DNA of 46,065 nt from Bacteroidota bacterium (lineage in GTDB: Bacteria > Bacteroidota > Ignavibacteria > UBA10030 > UBA8401). The translations under genes and the position numbers were made by a program. The stretch covers positions 1 to 46,065 of the forward strand of contig JAJYOK010000024.1 of the NCBI GenBank assembly GCA_021796215.1. The letters run 5' to 3'. The notes beneath the pieces are model-generated. The model made no database searches. It was given only the letters and a program-made list of their open reading frames with translations, and was not told the origin of the DNA. Of this stretch, positions 33,377-42,700 are shown piece by piece. How positions within the stretch are numbered: the stretch's first letter is position 1; every line of letters starts with the position of its first letter.

Positions 33377-34084
33377 TTACGGGAGCAAATCCACGACGCG
33401 TTTTTTTTCGAACGGATCAACATCGAATGCTTCGGCGTATTTCGTTCCGGCTTCTGCGCCCCGAACACGGGCAAGCGCTTCGTAATACTCCAGATACGGA
33501 AAGGCTGAAATTCCACCCTTGATGAACTGATACTGCGTAACGCATTCTTTCCACAATTCTAATTCTTCAGAAACATCAACATAAAGATACGGCTTGAAGC
33601 CTTCAGGGTCTTCCCAATTTTCGGTGAAATAAATCGCCTTGATTCCCCGGTGACGCGGATGTTTGGTTACAACCCCTTCCAACGACGCAAGAAGAATGGC
33701 ATCCATCACAATCGAATACGTGTTCGCGTGATCTTTGTGAATGCTGTTTTTCCAATGCGTGATGACGTGCGTCGGCTTCACCTGACGAATTATATCGGCG
33801 ACATAACGGCGCGCTGCTTCATCGTTCGGAAGCTCGCCATCTTTGTACGGTGCGAAAAGAGCTTCTGCGCCGATCACTTTCGCTGCAGCAAGAGCTTCTC
33901 GATGTTTTAGTTTGCCGTACTCTTTCGGCGACATCGCCGGATTTCCGCCTTCACCTAACGTAAGATGAAGAAAGACAATTTGTGCGCCATGTTTTTTATG
34001 TTTCGCAAGCGCTGCCGCACAGGTTACTTCCATGTCGCCGCAATGTGCGCCGATGGCAAGAAAGGTTTGGGAAGAAGTGTTCAT
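33377..34084 (-). CDS. PIG-L (LmbE-like) family deacetylase with altered AHPDD motif
   Basis: Predicted zinc-dependent N-deacetylase of 235 residues, a family that acts on GlcNAc-type substrates (GlcNAc-PI, mycothiol precursor, BshB). The hallmark AHPDDxE appears as AHCGDME: the metal-binding His14 and Asp17 and Glu19 are kept, but the Asp that serves as general base in MshB is Gly16. The distal HKDH (H116, H119) metal motif is present. This may mark a distinct subfamily or a loss of activity. It is flanked on both sides by double-GNAT genes, suggesting a deacetylation/acetylation pair. There is no clear ribosome binding site. Confidence 0.82.
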   Translation of the reverse strand: MNTSSQTFLAIGAHCGDMEVTCAAALAKHKKHGAQIVFLHLTLGEGGNPAMSPKEYGKLKHREALAAAKVIGAEALFAPYKDGELPNDEAARRYVADIIRQVKPTHVITHWKNSIHKDHANTYSIVMDAILLASLEGVVTKHPRHRGIKAIYFTENWEDPEGFKPYLYVDVSEELELWKECVTQYQFIKGGISAFPYLEYYEALARVRGAEAGTKYAEAFDVDPFEKKRVVDLLP

Positions 34085-34177
34085 TTGATTTTTGTAAGTA
34101 GTCGTCCTAGTCAGCCACAGAGTTCACCGAGAATTTTTCAAAAACTCTGTGTCTTCCGCAGCTTTGTAGCTGAAACA

Positions 34178-35140
34178 TCACAATTCTTTTTTCAGCAGTG
34201 TAAACCGCCGCGTTTCTTTGAAGCCGAACTTTCCATACACTTTCGCCGCGCGGTCATCGGTCCACATCACCCATGCATTATGATATCCTTGCTGTTTCAT
34301 CCGCTCAATTGTCCGCGCAAGCAGCACGGTGCCGATACCTTTCCCTTGAAACGCATCGCTCACGCCGAACGGACCGAAATGCGAACCTTCAAACTGGCAG
34401 TAGCCAATAATGTCGTTGCCTGTCGCCTTCTGCGCCATCTTTGATTTTGCAACAACTGTAATTTGATCGGTACGAAAAGTTCCTTCTTCAATTTTCCGGA
34501 GATTACGCCGCTCAACGCGCACCCAATCCGAGGGCATTGTCCGTTCCAGAAAATCAAGAAAGCGAAGAAGATCGCTCCGCTGATACTGACGAATCACGAT
34601 ACCGTTTTCATTCAGCGTTCGCTCAAGCTTTTTCACGTCTTCCGACACTTCAAACAAAACAATTGGCGCATCCATGCTAAGCGCTTCGTGATACGGAGCG
34701 TAGCCGTGCGACTGGAACAACGCGAGCAGCGGCGTGTATGCTTTCTGATCAATCCCCGGCGCAAAATATCCGGGCGGATAACCGGAGACGAAGCATTCTT
34801 TCTTGCCGAGTTTTTTAAATCGCTGTTCCAATTCGGAAAGCAACTTGCCGCCAACTTCTTCCATATTTGATTTTGGATGAACAGCGAGAATTGTAATCCA
34901 GCACCGGCCGCCGTTCGGATCGGCGTCGCCTAAAGGCATTCGCCGTGCATACGCGCCGATGATGAATCCGACAAGATTGTTATTGTCACGGGCAAGGAGA
35001 AAAGCTTCAGCGTCAAAATTTTCATCGAGAAGAACCCGCGTTTCAAAAATCTCTTCCGTTACGGCATCAAGCGGAAGCGCTTCTGCCCAAAGAGAAAGAA
35101 CTTCTTTGCGATCGAAATCGGTAAATGGTGCGATGTTCAA
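34178..35140 (-). CDS. Double-GNAT-domain acetyltransferase, paralogue 2
   Basis: The 320-residue paralogue of the protein at 32306-33259, with the same two-domain plan. The first domain has ITILAVHPKSNMEEVGGKLL and the shared SGYPPGYFAPGIDQKAY insert. The second has GVSDAFQGKGIGTVLLARTIERM, with a canonical Q/R-x-x-G-x-G turn, and ends RAAKVYGKFGFKETRR. In the first domain the CoA loop is degenerate (SNMEEV), so catalysis probably rests on the second. The start is TTG at 35140 with GGAG seven bases upstream, overlapping the PorV-like stop (TTGA). Confidence 0.82.
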   Translation of the reverse strand: MNIAPFTDFDRKEVLSLWAEALPLDAVTEEIFETRVLLDENFDAEAFLLARDNNNLVGFIIGAYARRMPLGDADPNGGRCWITILAVHPKSNMEEVGGKLLSELEQRFKKLGKKECFVSGYPPGYFAPGIDQKAYTPLLALFQSHGYAPYHEALSMDAPIVLFEVSEDVKKLERTLNENGIVIRQYQRSDLLRFLDFLERTMPSDWVRVERRNLRKIEEGTFRTDQITVVAKSKMAQKATGNDIIGYCQFEGSHFGPFGVSDAFQGKGIGTVLLARTIERMKQQGYHNAWVMWTDDRAAKVYGKFGFKETRRFTLLKKEL

Positions 35141-36162
35141 TATGAGACTCCGAGTGAAATAAAATGTACTGCGCTGAAAATTCCAAACGGCTCATACGCA
35201 TAATCGAGATGCAACGTATAGCCGGAAAAATTCTGTGACACTCCAAAACCAGCCGTGAATCCCCGCTCATCCAGTCCGGTCATATATCCGGTACGCAGGG
35301 TAAACATTTTTGCAAAATTATATTCGCCGCCGAAGCGCAGACTTTCACTGAAATCCCTCGGATGCGTTGACTGCACACTGAGAACAAATGAATGTTGTGA
35401 CGATGCATAGTCTGTCAGCAAAAATGAAAGCGGGTCAACAGTCAAACCGAAATTGACAGAGAACGGCAGAAAAAATGCCTGCTGAACGTACGTAATTTGC
35501 CGGGAAACATTTTGAAGAGCCGCGGCAAAGCGAATGCCATGAGACAGAAAATCGTACATCGCACCGACATCGAACGCCGGTTCTCCGTGCACATATTTAA
35601 TTGTTGATAATTGGCCCGGGTCGGAAATATCTGCGCCTGACGGGGCAACCCACGCGCCGCCTAAATTCTGATACGCATACTTGATATGAACGCCGTAAGA
35701 AAATCTGTCGCTCACCTTCTGAGAAAATCCGACTCCCACGGCAAACGCCTGCGGACTAAAAGTCCCTGTCTCGACATAGCCGTCGGAATTGTTGGCGTAT
35801 CGCGTTCCGTAGAAATTGCCGTAGTCCATAGCCACGCCGTCAAAAGCGAGCACGCCAAAGTCCCATAATTGAAAGGCGACCGAGGGAGCAAAATAATTAA
35901 TGTTTGCAATTCCTTGTGTGTAGCTGACATTGAAATCAATTTTCTGTTCAATCCAACCAAGCCCCGCCGGATTCCAAAAAACTGCATCTGAATTCGTCAT
36001 TGTTGCAACACCGCTGCCGGCTTTCCCCATCGCTTCTGCAGAAACGGGGTTTTCAAGAAACCGGAAACCAGCTTGGGCTTCCTCTGTTTGCGCTCGTACG
36101 TTGCTGCTCAAAAAAACAATTGTCAGCACGACAGCAATTAAATAAGAAACGGATTTATTCAT
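35137..36162 (-). CDS. PorV/PorQ-family outer-membrane beta-barrel protein (UPF0164)
   Basis: A 341-residue exported protein, signal peptide about 1-25 (MNKSVSYLIAVVLTIVFLSSNVRAQ). The mature start GFRFLENPVSAEAMGKAGSGVATMTNSDAVFWNPAGLG is the hallmark of the PorV/UPF0164 family. It is followed by alternating strands ending in an aromatic C-terminus (HFISLGVSY). PorV-type barrels act in T9SS as shuttles or surface anchors for cargo. A gene for a T9SS-tailed protein is immediately upstream, which supports such a role. The ATG at 36162 has GGAG eight bases upstream. Confidence 0.85.
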   Translation of the reverse strand: MNKSVSYLIAVVLTIVFLSSNVRAQTEEAQAGFRFLENPVSAEAMGKAGSGVATMTNSDAVFWNPAGLGWIEQKIDFNVSYTQGIANINYFAPSVAFQLWDFGVLAFDGVAMDYGNFYGTRYANNSDGYVETGTFSPQAFAVGVGFSQKVSDRFSYGVHIKYAYQNLGGAWVAPSGADISDPGQLSTIKYVHGEPAFDVGAMYDFLSHGIRFAAALQNVSRQITYVQQAFFLPFSVNFGLTVDPLSFLLTDYASSQHSFVLSVQSTHPRDFSESLRFGGEYNFAKMFTLRTGYMTGLDERGFTAGFGVSQNFSGYTLHLDYAYEPFGIFSAVHFISLGVSY

Positions 36163-36199
36163 CTCACTATCTCCAATTGTATTGCCATTTAAAATTGCA

Positions 36200-38329
36200 T
36201 TACCTGACAATCACAAATTTTACAAACTGATCCGAAAGGTTTTCACCATTCAAACCTTTTGAATTAGTAACGGCAAGAATATAAATGCCGCTTGCAACAT
36301 ACTGGTTGCTCGAAGTTCGCTGATCCCAATAATCATCAGCCGGTCCATAATGGCTCCAACGTTTAATCAAATTCCCCGTTTCAGTATAAATTGAGAGAGT
36401 GCATGAAACGGGTAAATTGAATAACGCAATTTGGTCCGTCGGCCCTCCTCCGGTCTTAGAAGGGCGGCCCAGCGCTCCGGAAGCCGACGTCGCAGGATTG
36501 GGAACCACTCTCACCCTGCCGGAGACACTTAGACCCGGTTTGAACGGAGACGCCGCTAACGAGGTGCGGGTGGCATAGCGAGAACTTTCCAATTTCGTTC
36601 CCGGATAAAGACCGTTATTCTGTGTGCCGTCATTCACCGAAGTGACCGCGTAATAATAATTCACGCCTCTCGTTCCACTCGTATCTTTGAAAGTTGTTTG
36701 ATTCCTATCGTGAGTTTCATACACTAACTGCCACGTCGCACCGGTCCCCTGGTCATTCGGGTCGTCAACATAATATGCGCCGGTCTTCCGATAGACTCGC
36801 CACGCATACCAATCGTCAACACCTGTAACTGCATTTTTAAAATATGAGAGATCAGGGTAAGACCAACTCACGACGTTCCAGCCCGGACCGCTTTGCACAC
36901 TAACATCAGGAGGAGGGGGGGGCGCGGGAATTGCTCTGCCATGACTGAGCTGATCCCATGCCCAATATGCACGATCAATGGAATTCACAAGTGAATCTCT
37001 TCCGCCGTTGAGAATAATACTGTCTTTCACGGCATCGCTCATGCTTCCGCCGAGCCATGCACGTCCAACACTGTCGGCAACTTCATAAGGAACCGAGCCT
37101 GATGCGATTCCATACACGAACGTTACTGAGTCATATCTGCCGGCAGCATCATTCTTTGTAAGGCTATACGGACCTGCGGAGATGAAACGCATCGGCCCTT
37201 TTTGTATTCCTTCTCCTGTCGTTACCGGATCTAAGGGAAATTTTTCAGTGCTTTCTGTCCCAACGTAAATATTTCTAAAATCTTTTCCTGTTTGCCAAAG
37301 GCTGGTAGTGATCGCGGCATGCATCATGGAATACGGCTCGGCAGGATCATCGGCATTATTCTGCAGCGAAACTGGCGCGTACAATAAGGCATATCCCGGT
37401 ATCTGCGATGAATAAATATGTCCGGTTGTTCTGTCAGGATTAAAGCTGGCATCTTTTGAGCCGTTGGGATATGTCGGTGAACCGGCAATGTTCGGCAGAT
37501 AATAGCACCAATAATAAGCAACTTTTAAGTCTGTTCTTGGATCATCAGTAACAAGCTGCGATGTCTTGTTGATCCAACTGTCTAAGACGTTTTCGCTTTC
37601 AACAGGATATCCTCCATAGACTTCATCGTACCCGCCCATTGTCGGTCCAAAGCTCATCGAGAATGGCCACCACATTGTTATCGTCTGGTCTGGAAGCCGT
37701 CTCTGTGGTTTGTATTTTGGAAGTGCGATTTCTCCGGTGAACGTTAACGTAATCTGCCAAATTGCGACATTGGCTAATTCCGGATTGCTGAATGTGTAAA
37801 TTCGCACATGCGCTCGTACTCCGTATGCTGGTATAAGGTCATTGAACTCACAGATTTCGTCTGCCTTCAACGCCGGATCAACCTGTCCGTTGTATTGCGG
37901 ATTCAGTTTTATGCCGTCAACATAAATGTCTGGCGGGCGAAACCTTCTTCTTTCCCACGTCCAATCAGTTGCGGCTTGGCTTATAGGCTGTGAAGGCTCT
38001 GCAAATTTCGGATGCCTCACACCTGCCGTATCAACGATGCCGCTGTCTGATAACATGATCGGGCTGAATATTTGGAAAAGCATATTCGAAAGGTATTGGT
38101 CAGCAGGCCAGAAAAAATCAAAATCAGGCCCATATGTTGCATAATTCCAGCTATACTCATTTACCATTCCACCGTCACCGCGAGTTTTGCTCGGCGTCCA
38201 GTGAATAGAATTCACATCAATTGTCAGCGGCGGTGCAGTGTAGTTCGGCTGGCTCACTGCAGCCGACTGATACAACATGACCACTGCGGCAATTATGGTA
38301 ATCTGTAATTTCATTTTACACGTCAGCAT
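36200..38329 (-). CDS. Large secreted protein with fibronectin-III-like and T9SS sorting domain, unknown function
   Basis: A 709-residue exported protein that I do not recognise in its main part (about 30-470). That part is rich in Trp, Tyr and Pro (NSIHWTPSKTRGDGG, TMWWPFSMSFGPTMGGYDEV). A proline run (APPPPPP) links to a fibronectin-III-like domain (about 485-600), in which WRVYRKTG and TTFKDTSGTRGVNYYYAVTS are typical. The C-terminal about 90 residues (VRVVPNPATSASG ... ASGIYILAVTNSKG) are a type IX sorting domain. The ATG at 38329 has GAGGAG seven bases upstream. It lies between the chitinase and PorV genes and is probably a surface glycan-binding or structural protein. Confidence 0.72.
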   Translation of the reverse strand: MLTCKMKLQITIIAAVVMLYQSAAVSQPNYTAPPLTIDVNSIHWTPSKTRGDGGMVNEYSWNYATYGPDFDFFWPADQYLSNMLFQIFSPIMLSDSGIVDTAGVRHPKFAEPSQPISQAATDWTWERRRFRPPDIYVDGIKLNPQYNGQVDPALKADEICEFNDLIPAYGVRAHVRIYTFSNPELANVAIWQITLTFTGEIALPKYKPQRRLPDQTITMWWPFSMSFGPTMGGYDEVYGGYPVESENVLDSWINKTSQLVTDDPRTDLKVAYYWCYYLPNIAGSPTYPNGSKDASFNPDRTTGHIYSSQIPGYALLYAPVSLQNNADDPAEPYSMMHAAITTSLWQTGKDFRNIYVGTESTEKFPLDPVTTGEGIQKGPMRFISAGPYSLTKNDAAGRYDSVTFVYGIASGSVPYEVADSVGRAWLGGSMSDAVKDSIILNGGRDSLVNSIDRAYWAWDQLSHGRAIPAPPPPPDVSVQSGPGWNVVSWSYPDLSYFKNAVTGVDDWYAWRVYRKTGAYYVDDPNDQGTGATWQLVYETHDRNQTTFKDTSGTRGVNYYYAVTSVNDGTQNNGLYPGTKLESSRYATRTSLAASPFKPGLSVSGRVRVVPNPATSASGALGRPSKTGGGPTDQIALFNLPVSCTLSIYTETGNLIKRWSHYGPADDYWDQRTSSNQYVASGIYILAVTNSKGLNGENLSDQFVKFVIVR

Positions 38330-38370
38330 CTTCTTGCTCCTCTTCCCGATTTTATAATTCGAGAATGACA

Positions 38371-39777
38371 TTATTTTAGATACAACATAGATTTTGAAAA
38401 CGCATGATCATTGACATAAAGAACAGAGAAATACATTCCACTCGATAAATTACTTGCATTAAACACAACTTCATGTTTCCCCATCTTCTCCGTTTCGTTC
38501 ACCAGCGCCGCTGCTTCTCTTCCGAGAACATCATAGACCTTCAACACAACGTGACCGTTCACCGGTAATTGATATTCGATTGTTGTTGAAGGATTGAACG
38601 GATTAGGAAAATTCTGCAAAGCAAAATCCCGGCATGACGTTGTTCCTTGGTGCACAACTGCTGTCGGTGTATTCAATTGCTGCCATGTTGTTTCAAGCAG
38701 AGGCTGCGAGATTCCAAGATTGTCCATGCCGAGTCTCCAGATAATCACACCACCTAAATTCTTCTCCCGAAGATACTCGCATTTGTATCGAATCGAAGCA
38801 GTATCATCAAATGTGATGATGTGAGTATTTGAAGGATCAGTTAGGTAGGGACCTTTTGCGACATCGTCCCAATGATAAATCCAGCCCGATTTTTGATACG
38901 CAACCGCAGCAGCATAAGATACAGATGGCGCACTTCCTGTTCGCGGTTTATAAAGTCCGGCAGACTGAAAGCTGTAGCCATAGAATGCAAGCCCCATGAA
39001 AAGTTTCGATGTTGGAATGACTGCACTCTGAAGAAACTGAATTACCGAAGAGTTCACTGAACCTTGATTGTTGTCCGTCTCCGAATAAAGTGGAGACACG
39101 AAACCGGAAGTGGACGTCCATCCTCCATAATAATCGTACGTCATAACGCCAATCCAGTCGAGCAAATCCGCAAGTGCGATAAAGTTGTATCCGCCAGCTA
39201 AGTAGCCGGGTGCAGTGATGCTCAGAGAAAGCTTCCTGTCGGCAGTAGCAAGAGAATCGTGCAAAGATTTTATCATCAAAACAAAATTTACTTTGTCCGC
39301 TGTACCGGGATATTCCCAATCTATATCCACACCGTCATAGTTATTCTGAAGACAGAAATTTTTCAAGTTGCCTGCAAACTTCGCCCGTGCGACTGCATTT
39401 CCTGCGATTGACGGGAAGCCATAACCCTTCCCATCCCCGTAACCGCCGACAGAAACAATTACCTTCACGTTGTGTTGATGTGCAGCGTTGATCATCTCCG
39501 GATAAAGATAATTTTGCCATGCGGCTCCGCCTTCAGGCGATAAGCTTCCGTCCGCATTCGGCACAATGAATGCTTCGGCTATGCAGTTTATTTTGTCAAG
39601 CTTGATCATTGTATAAGGGAAAGAAGACTTATCCCAAAAATAATAGTAGCCTACCACAGATTTATTTTGGGCGAAAGAATCTCTTGAGATCACTATGAAT
39701 GCAATGAACGTCAGCAGAATGTGAAACAGTGAAATATTAGAATATCTTGGATTCAGCGTCGTCAAATCAATTCTCAC
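38371..39777 (-). CDS. GH18 chitinase-like hydrolase with T9SS sorting domain
   Basis: Secreted family 18 glycoside hydrolase of 468 residues, expected to cleave beta-1,4-GlcNAc polymers. The catalytic DxxDxDxE is intact (DGVDIDWEYP, D148 to E155, with E155 the proton donor). The barrel strands VIVSVGGYGDG, IGVMTYDYYGGW and KLFMGLAFYGYSF match the fold, and GGVIIWRLGMDN ends it. A T9SS type A tail begins NFPNPFNPSTTIEYQLP. An internal signal-like segment (about 17-36) gives export. The start is GTG, overlapping the TonB receptor stop (GTGA), so receptor and chitinase are translationally coupled. Confidence 0.92.
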   Translation of the reverse strand: MRIDLTTLNPRYSNISLFHILLTFIAFIVISRDSFAQNKSVVGYYYFWDKSSFPYTMIKLDKINCIAEAFIVPNADGSLSPEGGAAWQNYLYPEMINAAHQHNVKVIVSVGGYGDGKGYGFPSIAGNAVARAKFAGNLKNFCLQNNYDGVDIDWEYPGTADKVNFVLMIKSLHDSLATADRKLSLSITAPGYLAGGYNFIALADLLDWIGVMTYDYYGGWTSTSGFVSPLYSETDNNQGSVNSSVIQFLQSAVIPTSKLFMGLAFYGYSFQSAGLYKPRTGSAPSVSYAAAVAYQKSGWIYHWDDVAKGPYLTDPSNTHIITFDDTASIRYKCEYLREKNLGGVIIWRLGMDNLGISQPLLETTWQQLNTPTAVVHQGTTSCRDFALQNFPNPFNPSTTIEYQLPVNGHVVLKVYDVLGREAAALVNETEKMGKHEVVFNASNLSSGMYFSVLYVNDHAFSKSMLYLK

Positions 39778-42700
39778 AGGTCTACCTTAACGCCGAATAA
39801 AATACGGCGTGGATTCAGGAAAATAGGTGCAGTCCACCAGCCAACATCAATGTACGACTTGCTCGCCGATGGTATATCTCCCCATTTATCGTTTCCTTTC
39901 ATATCTCCTGAATTGAACGGCAAGTGAAGAGAATTTTTATATGCGTCTAACTGATTAGGAGTCATATTGCCGATATCCAATCGTTTCTCATTCAGCACGT
40001 TTTGTACTGTGAGAATGAATTGGAAATTGATTGTGCTGATAGATAATGTTTTTGCTAACCTCAAATCGAGGTTTGTATAATCAACAACTTCTACCCACTC
40101 CTGTTTTTTTATATCCGGTTCTTGCGGATTCCATAACATCTTACCGCCCGACCTCCAATCAAACAGGAGGTCCAAATACCAACTGCTAAAAGCCATGCTC
40201 CAGTCCGGGGGCGTATGAAGATTCAGATCAACATGGGCTCGCGGCCGAGGAATCGTTGTAGCGAGGTTCGCGGATCGCAGCGCATCCGATGCTTCAAGCT
40301 GATTTTCGTAAATCGCCGCCAAGCCGCTCTGCCCGTAACTTTGCAGCATATAATCGTAGTTTGCCCAGAAGGTCACAAATCTTCCCATGGTTCTGTCGAG
40401 CCGCATTTCGAGCCCCTCAACAATGTTGTATCCATCCGGAACGTACTGTGTCACGTTGTTATCATGGTAGTAATCAATATACGTTTGGGAAAGAGGCTGG
40501 TTCCTCACATCTTTGTAATAGAAGGAAACCGTTGCGAGAAAGTTTTCCAAGAAAGATTGCTCATATCCAAACTCATAAGAAATTGTCTTACCCATCGAAA
40601 GATTAGGCGTTGGAACTGTTGCTGCCGCAGGATAAAGCGCGAGATCATAGAGAAAGGAAACCGGAGGGCGTTGATAAAAATGCCCATAATTAAAATACAG
40701 TTTGCTGCTTTCAGTTATCGGAAAGGAAACTGATAAGCGCGGAGAAACCGGCATTTGAGCTTTGCCCGGAACGGTCGGCCATCCCGGCGGAGATGCGATC
40801 ATGTTTTCATACGCCAGCCACCTCTGATAAGAACCGAATGAACCCGGCAGATTCGAATAAACGTCATTGTAAAACGCCGTGTAAGCAGGCGAAGGCGGAT
40901 TAGTCACTGCGAATCCATCTTTGTTAGGATTCCAATAATCCACTCTCACCCCTAAGTTCGCTATCATTCCTTCGAACTCCAATTTGTCCTGGAGATAAAT
41001 TCCACCAGTCAGAGGCGTGACATTATAATATTGCCAAAGATCGGGCGTCCATGATGTCTGCGATTGCAGCCATGTACCTGAATACACATGGAAGCGCGTC
41101 ATCTCCATTGTGAATCCGGCTTCGAACTGGTTATGTCTGTCGAATTGCCATACAAAATCACCGTTCACTTGTCCAACCCACGTGTATGATGAATCAATTC
41201 TCTGTGGGCCGCCAGCAAGACTAAACATGTTGAGGACATCCGGGCTGTAATTCGTGGAGGCGTTGGGGGAACCGCCCGCAGGAATTTTCATAATTTTTAT
41301 TGCGCCAGGCTGCGGAGTCGTGTACACTGTATCGCCCACCATATAGTACCACGAGCTAACCTGACTTGTATCAAGTGAGTACGAAGACAATCGCGGTGCA
41401 TTATATTGGAAATGTGTACTCAACGTGTAAAAAGCAGTCGGAGAAATTGTGTGTGTGTATTTCGCTCCCCCGATAATATAGCGCTGATCGTACAGCTGCA
41501 TTCTGCTGAGGTTGTAAATTTGCGGAAAGCTTCCGCCGCCGATAAGTAAGGCTTGCTGTTCGACTGAGCTTTGCGTGTTAGTCAGAAATCCGAAGCTGGA
41601 AGAATTTTCCTGAAGTGCTCCGCTGAAATTACTGGCTCTTCCGGTATTCAACGTGCTGACATTGGCAAACATCCCTTCTATTGTCAACTTATCAGCAGAA
41701 GCAACCTCTGTCGTAAGTTTGAGTTGAACGTTCCAGTCTAAATAATTATTTCTGTCTCCGATCGGATACGCAAACTGCGTGTCCTCATATTTTACTCCGA
41801 GAAGAAAAGTGGTACGGCCAAAATAGTCTCCGAGCAGCGGGATGCTTCCGCCGGGAACGGGACCGGTTAAGCTTCCTTCGAAATAATAATCGGGCCGGGT
41901 CGCTATAGCATACTGCGGATGTTGAAGTTTCCAGATTTCCATTCGTTGAGTTGAATCAAGTTGTGTCAACGGAATAAATCCGGCGGGGAATTGTATGTAA
42001 GGCGCCGAGAAGTTACCTGTGTTATAGCGGTAAAAGTTGCCTTGCTTTTTTCCATCAGCCCAGCCCTTGAACCCCCAAAACTCGGAAGGAACCGCCAGGC
42101 TGTCGCCGTGCGTCCGTATGCCGCGCATCGCATATTTGCCGGCAAACACTTGATAAATCATGGACTGATCGCTCCATGGGTTGGTGCCGAAAAATTTTTG
42201 TTGTCCCCCGGCAGTCATATTGTAATTTAGAGACAAGGTGTATTTTTCGCGATTGCCTTCTTTTGTAATCGCATTGACAATGCCCGATTGAATGCCGCCA
42301 TACTTTGCCTGAAATCCTCCTGTCATCACCTGTAATTCTTGAATCGTAGTGGAATTGAAAGAAAGGTATGAATTTTCAGAGCGCGGGTCTTGGAGCGAAA
42401 TATCGTCCAAACGCACGTCTGTTTCTCTAATTGCTCCGCCACGAATGCTCAAACCGTGCCCTTGATTATTATCTACAAGCTCGATCCCCTGAAGTTTACC
42501 GACAAGTTCATCAACGCGTGTCATCGGAGCTTCCTGAATCGTTTGAGCATGAATCACTTCCTGCGTGCTTGCAACATCGGCTTTAATAACATTCGGCCGG
42601 TACACTACTTCCACACCCGACATTTGAATGGCGCCCTGCTCCAATGAAAAATTAAGCGTGATGGTCCGGTCTGCTTCAACCCGTACCATTTTCTCAACAA

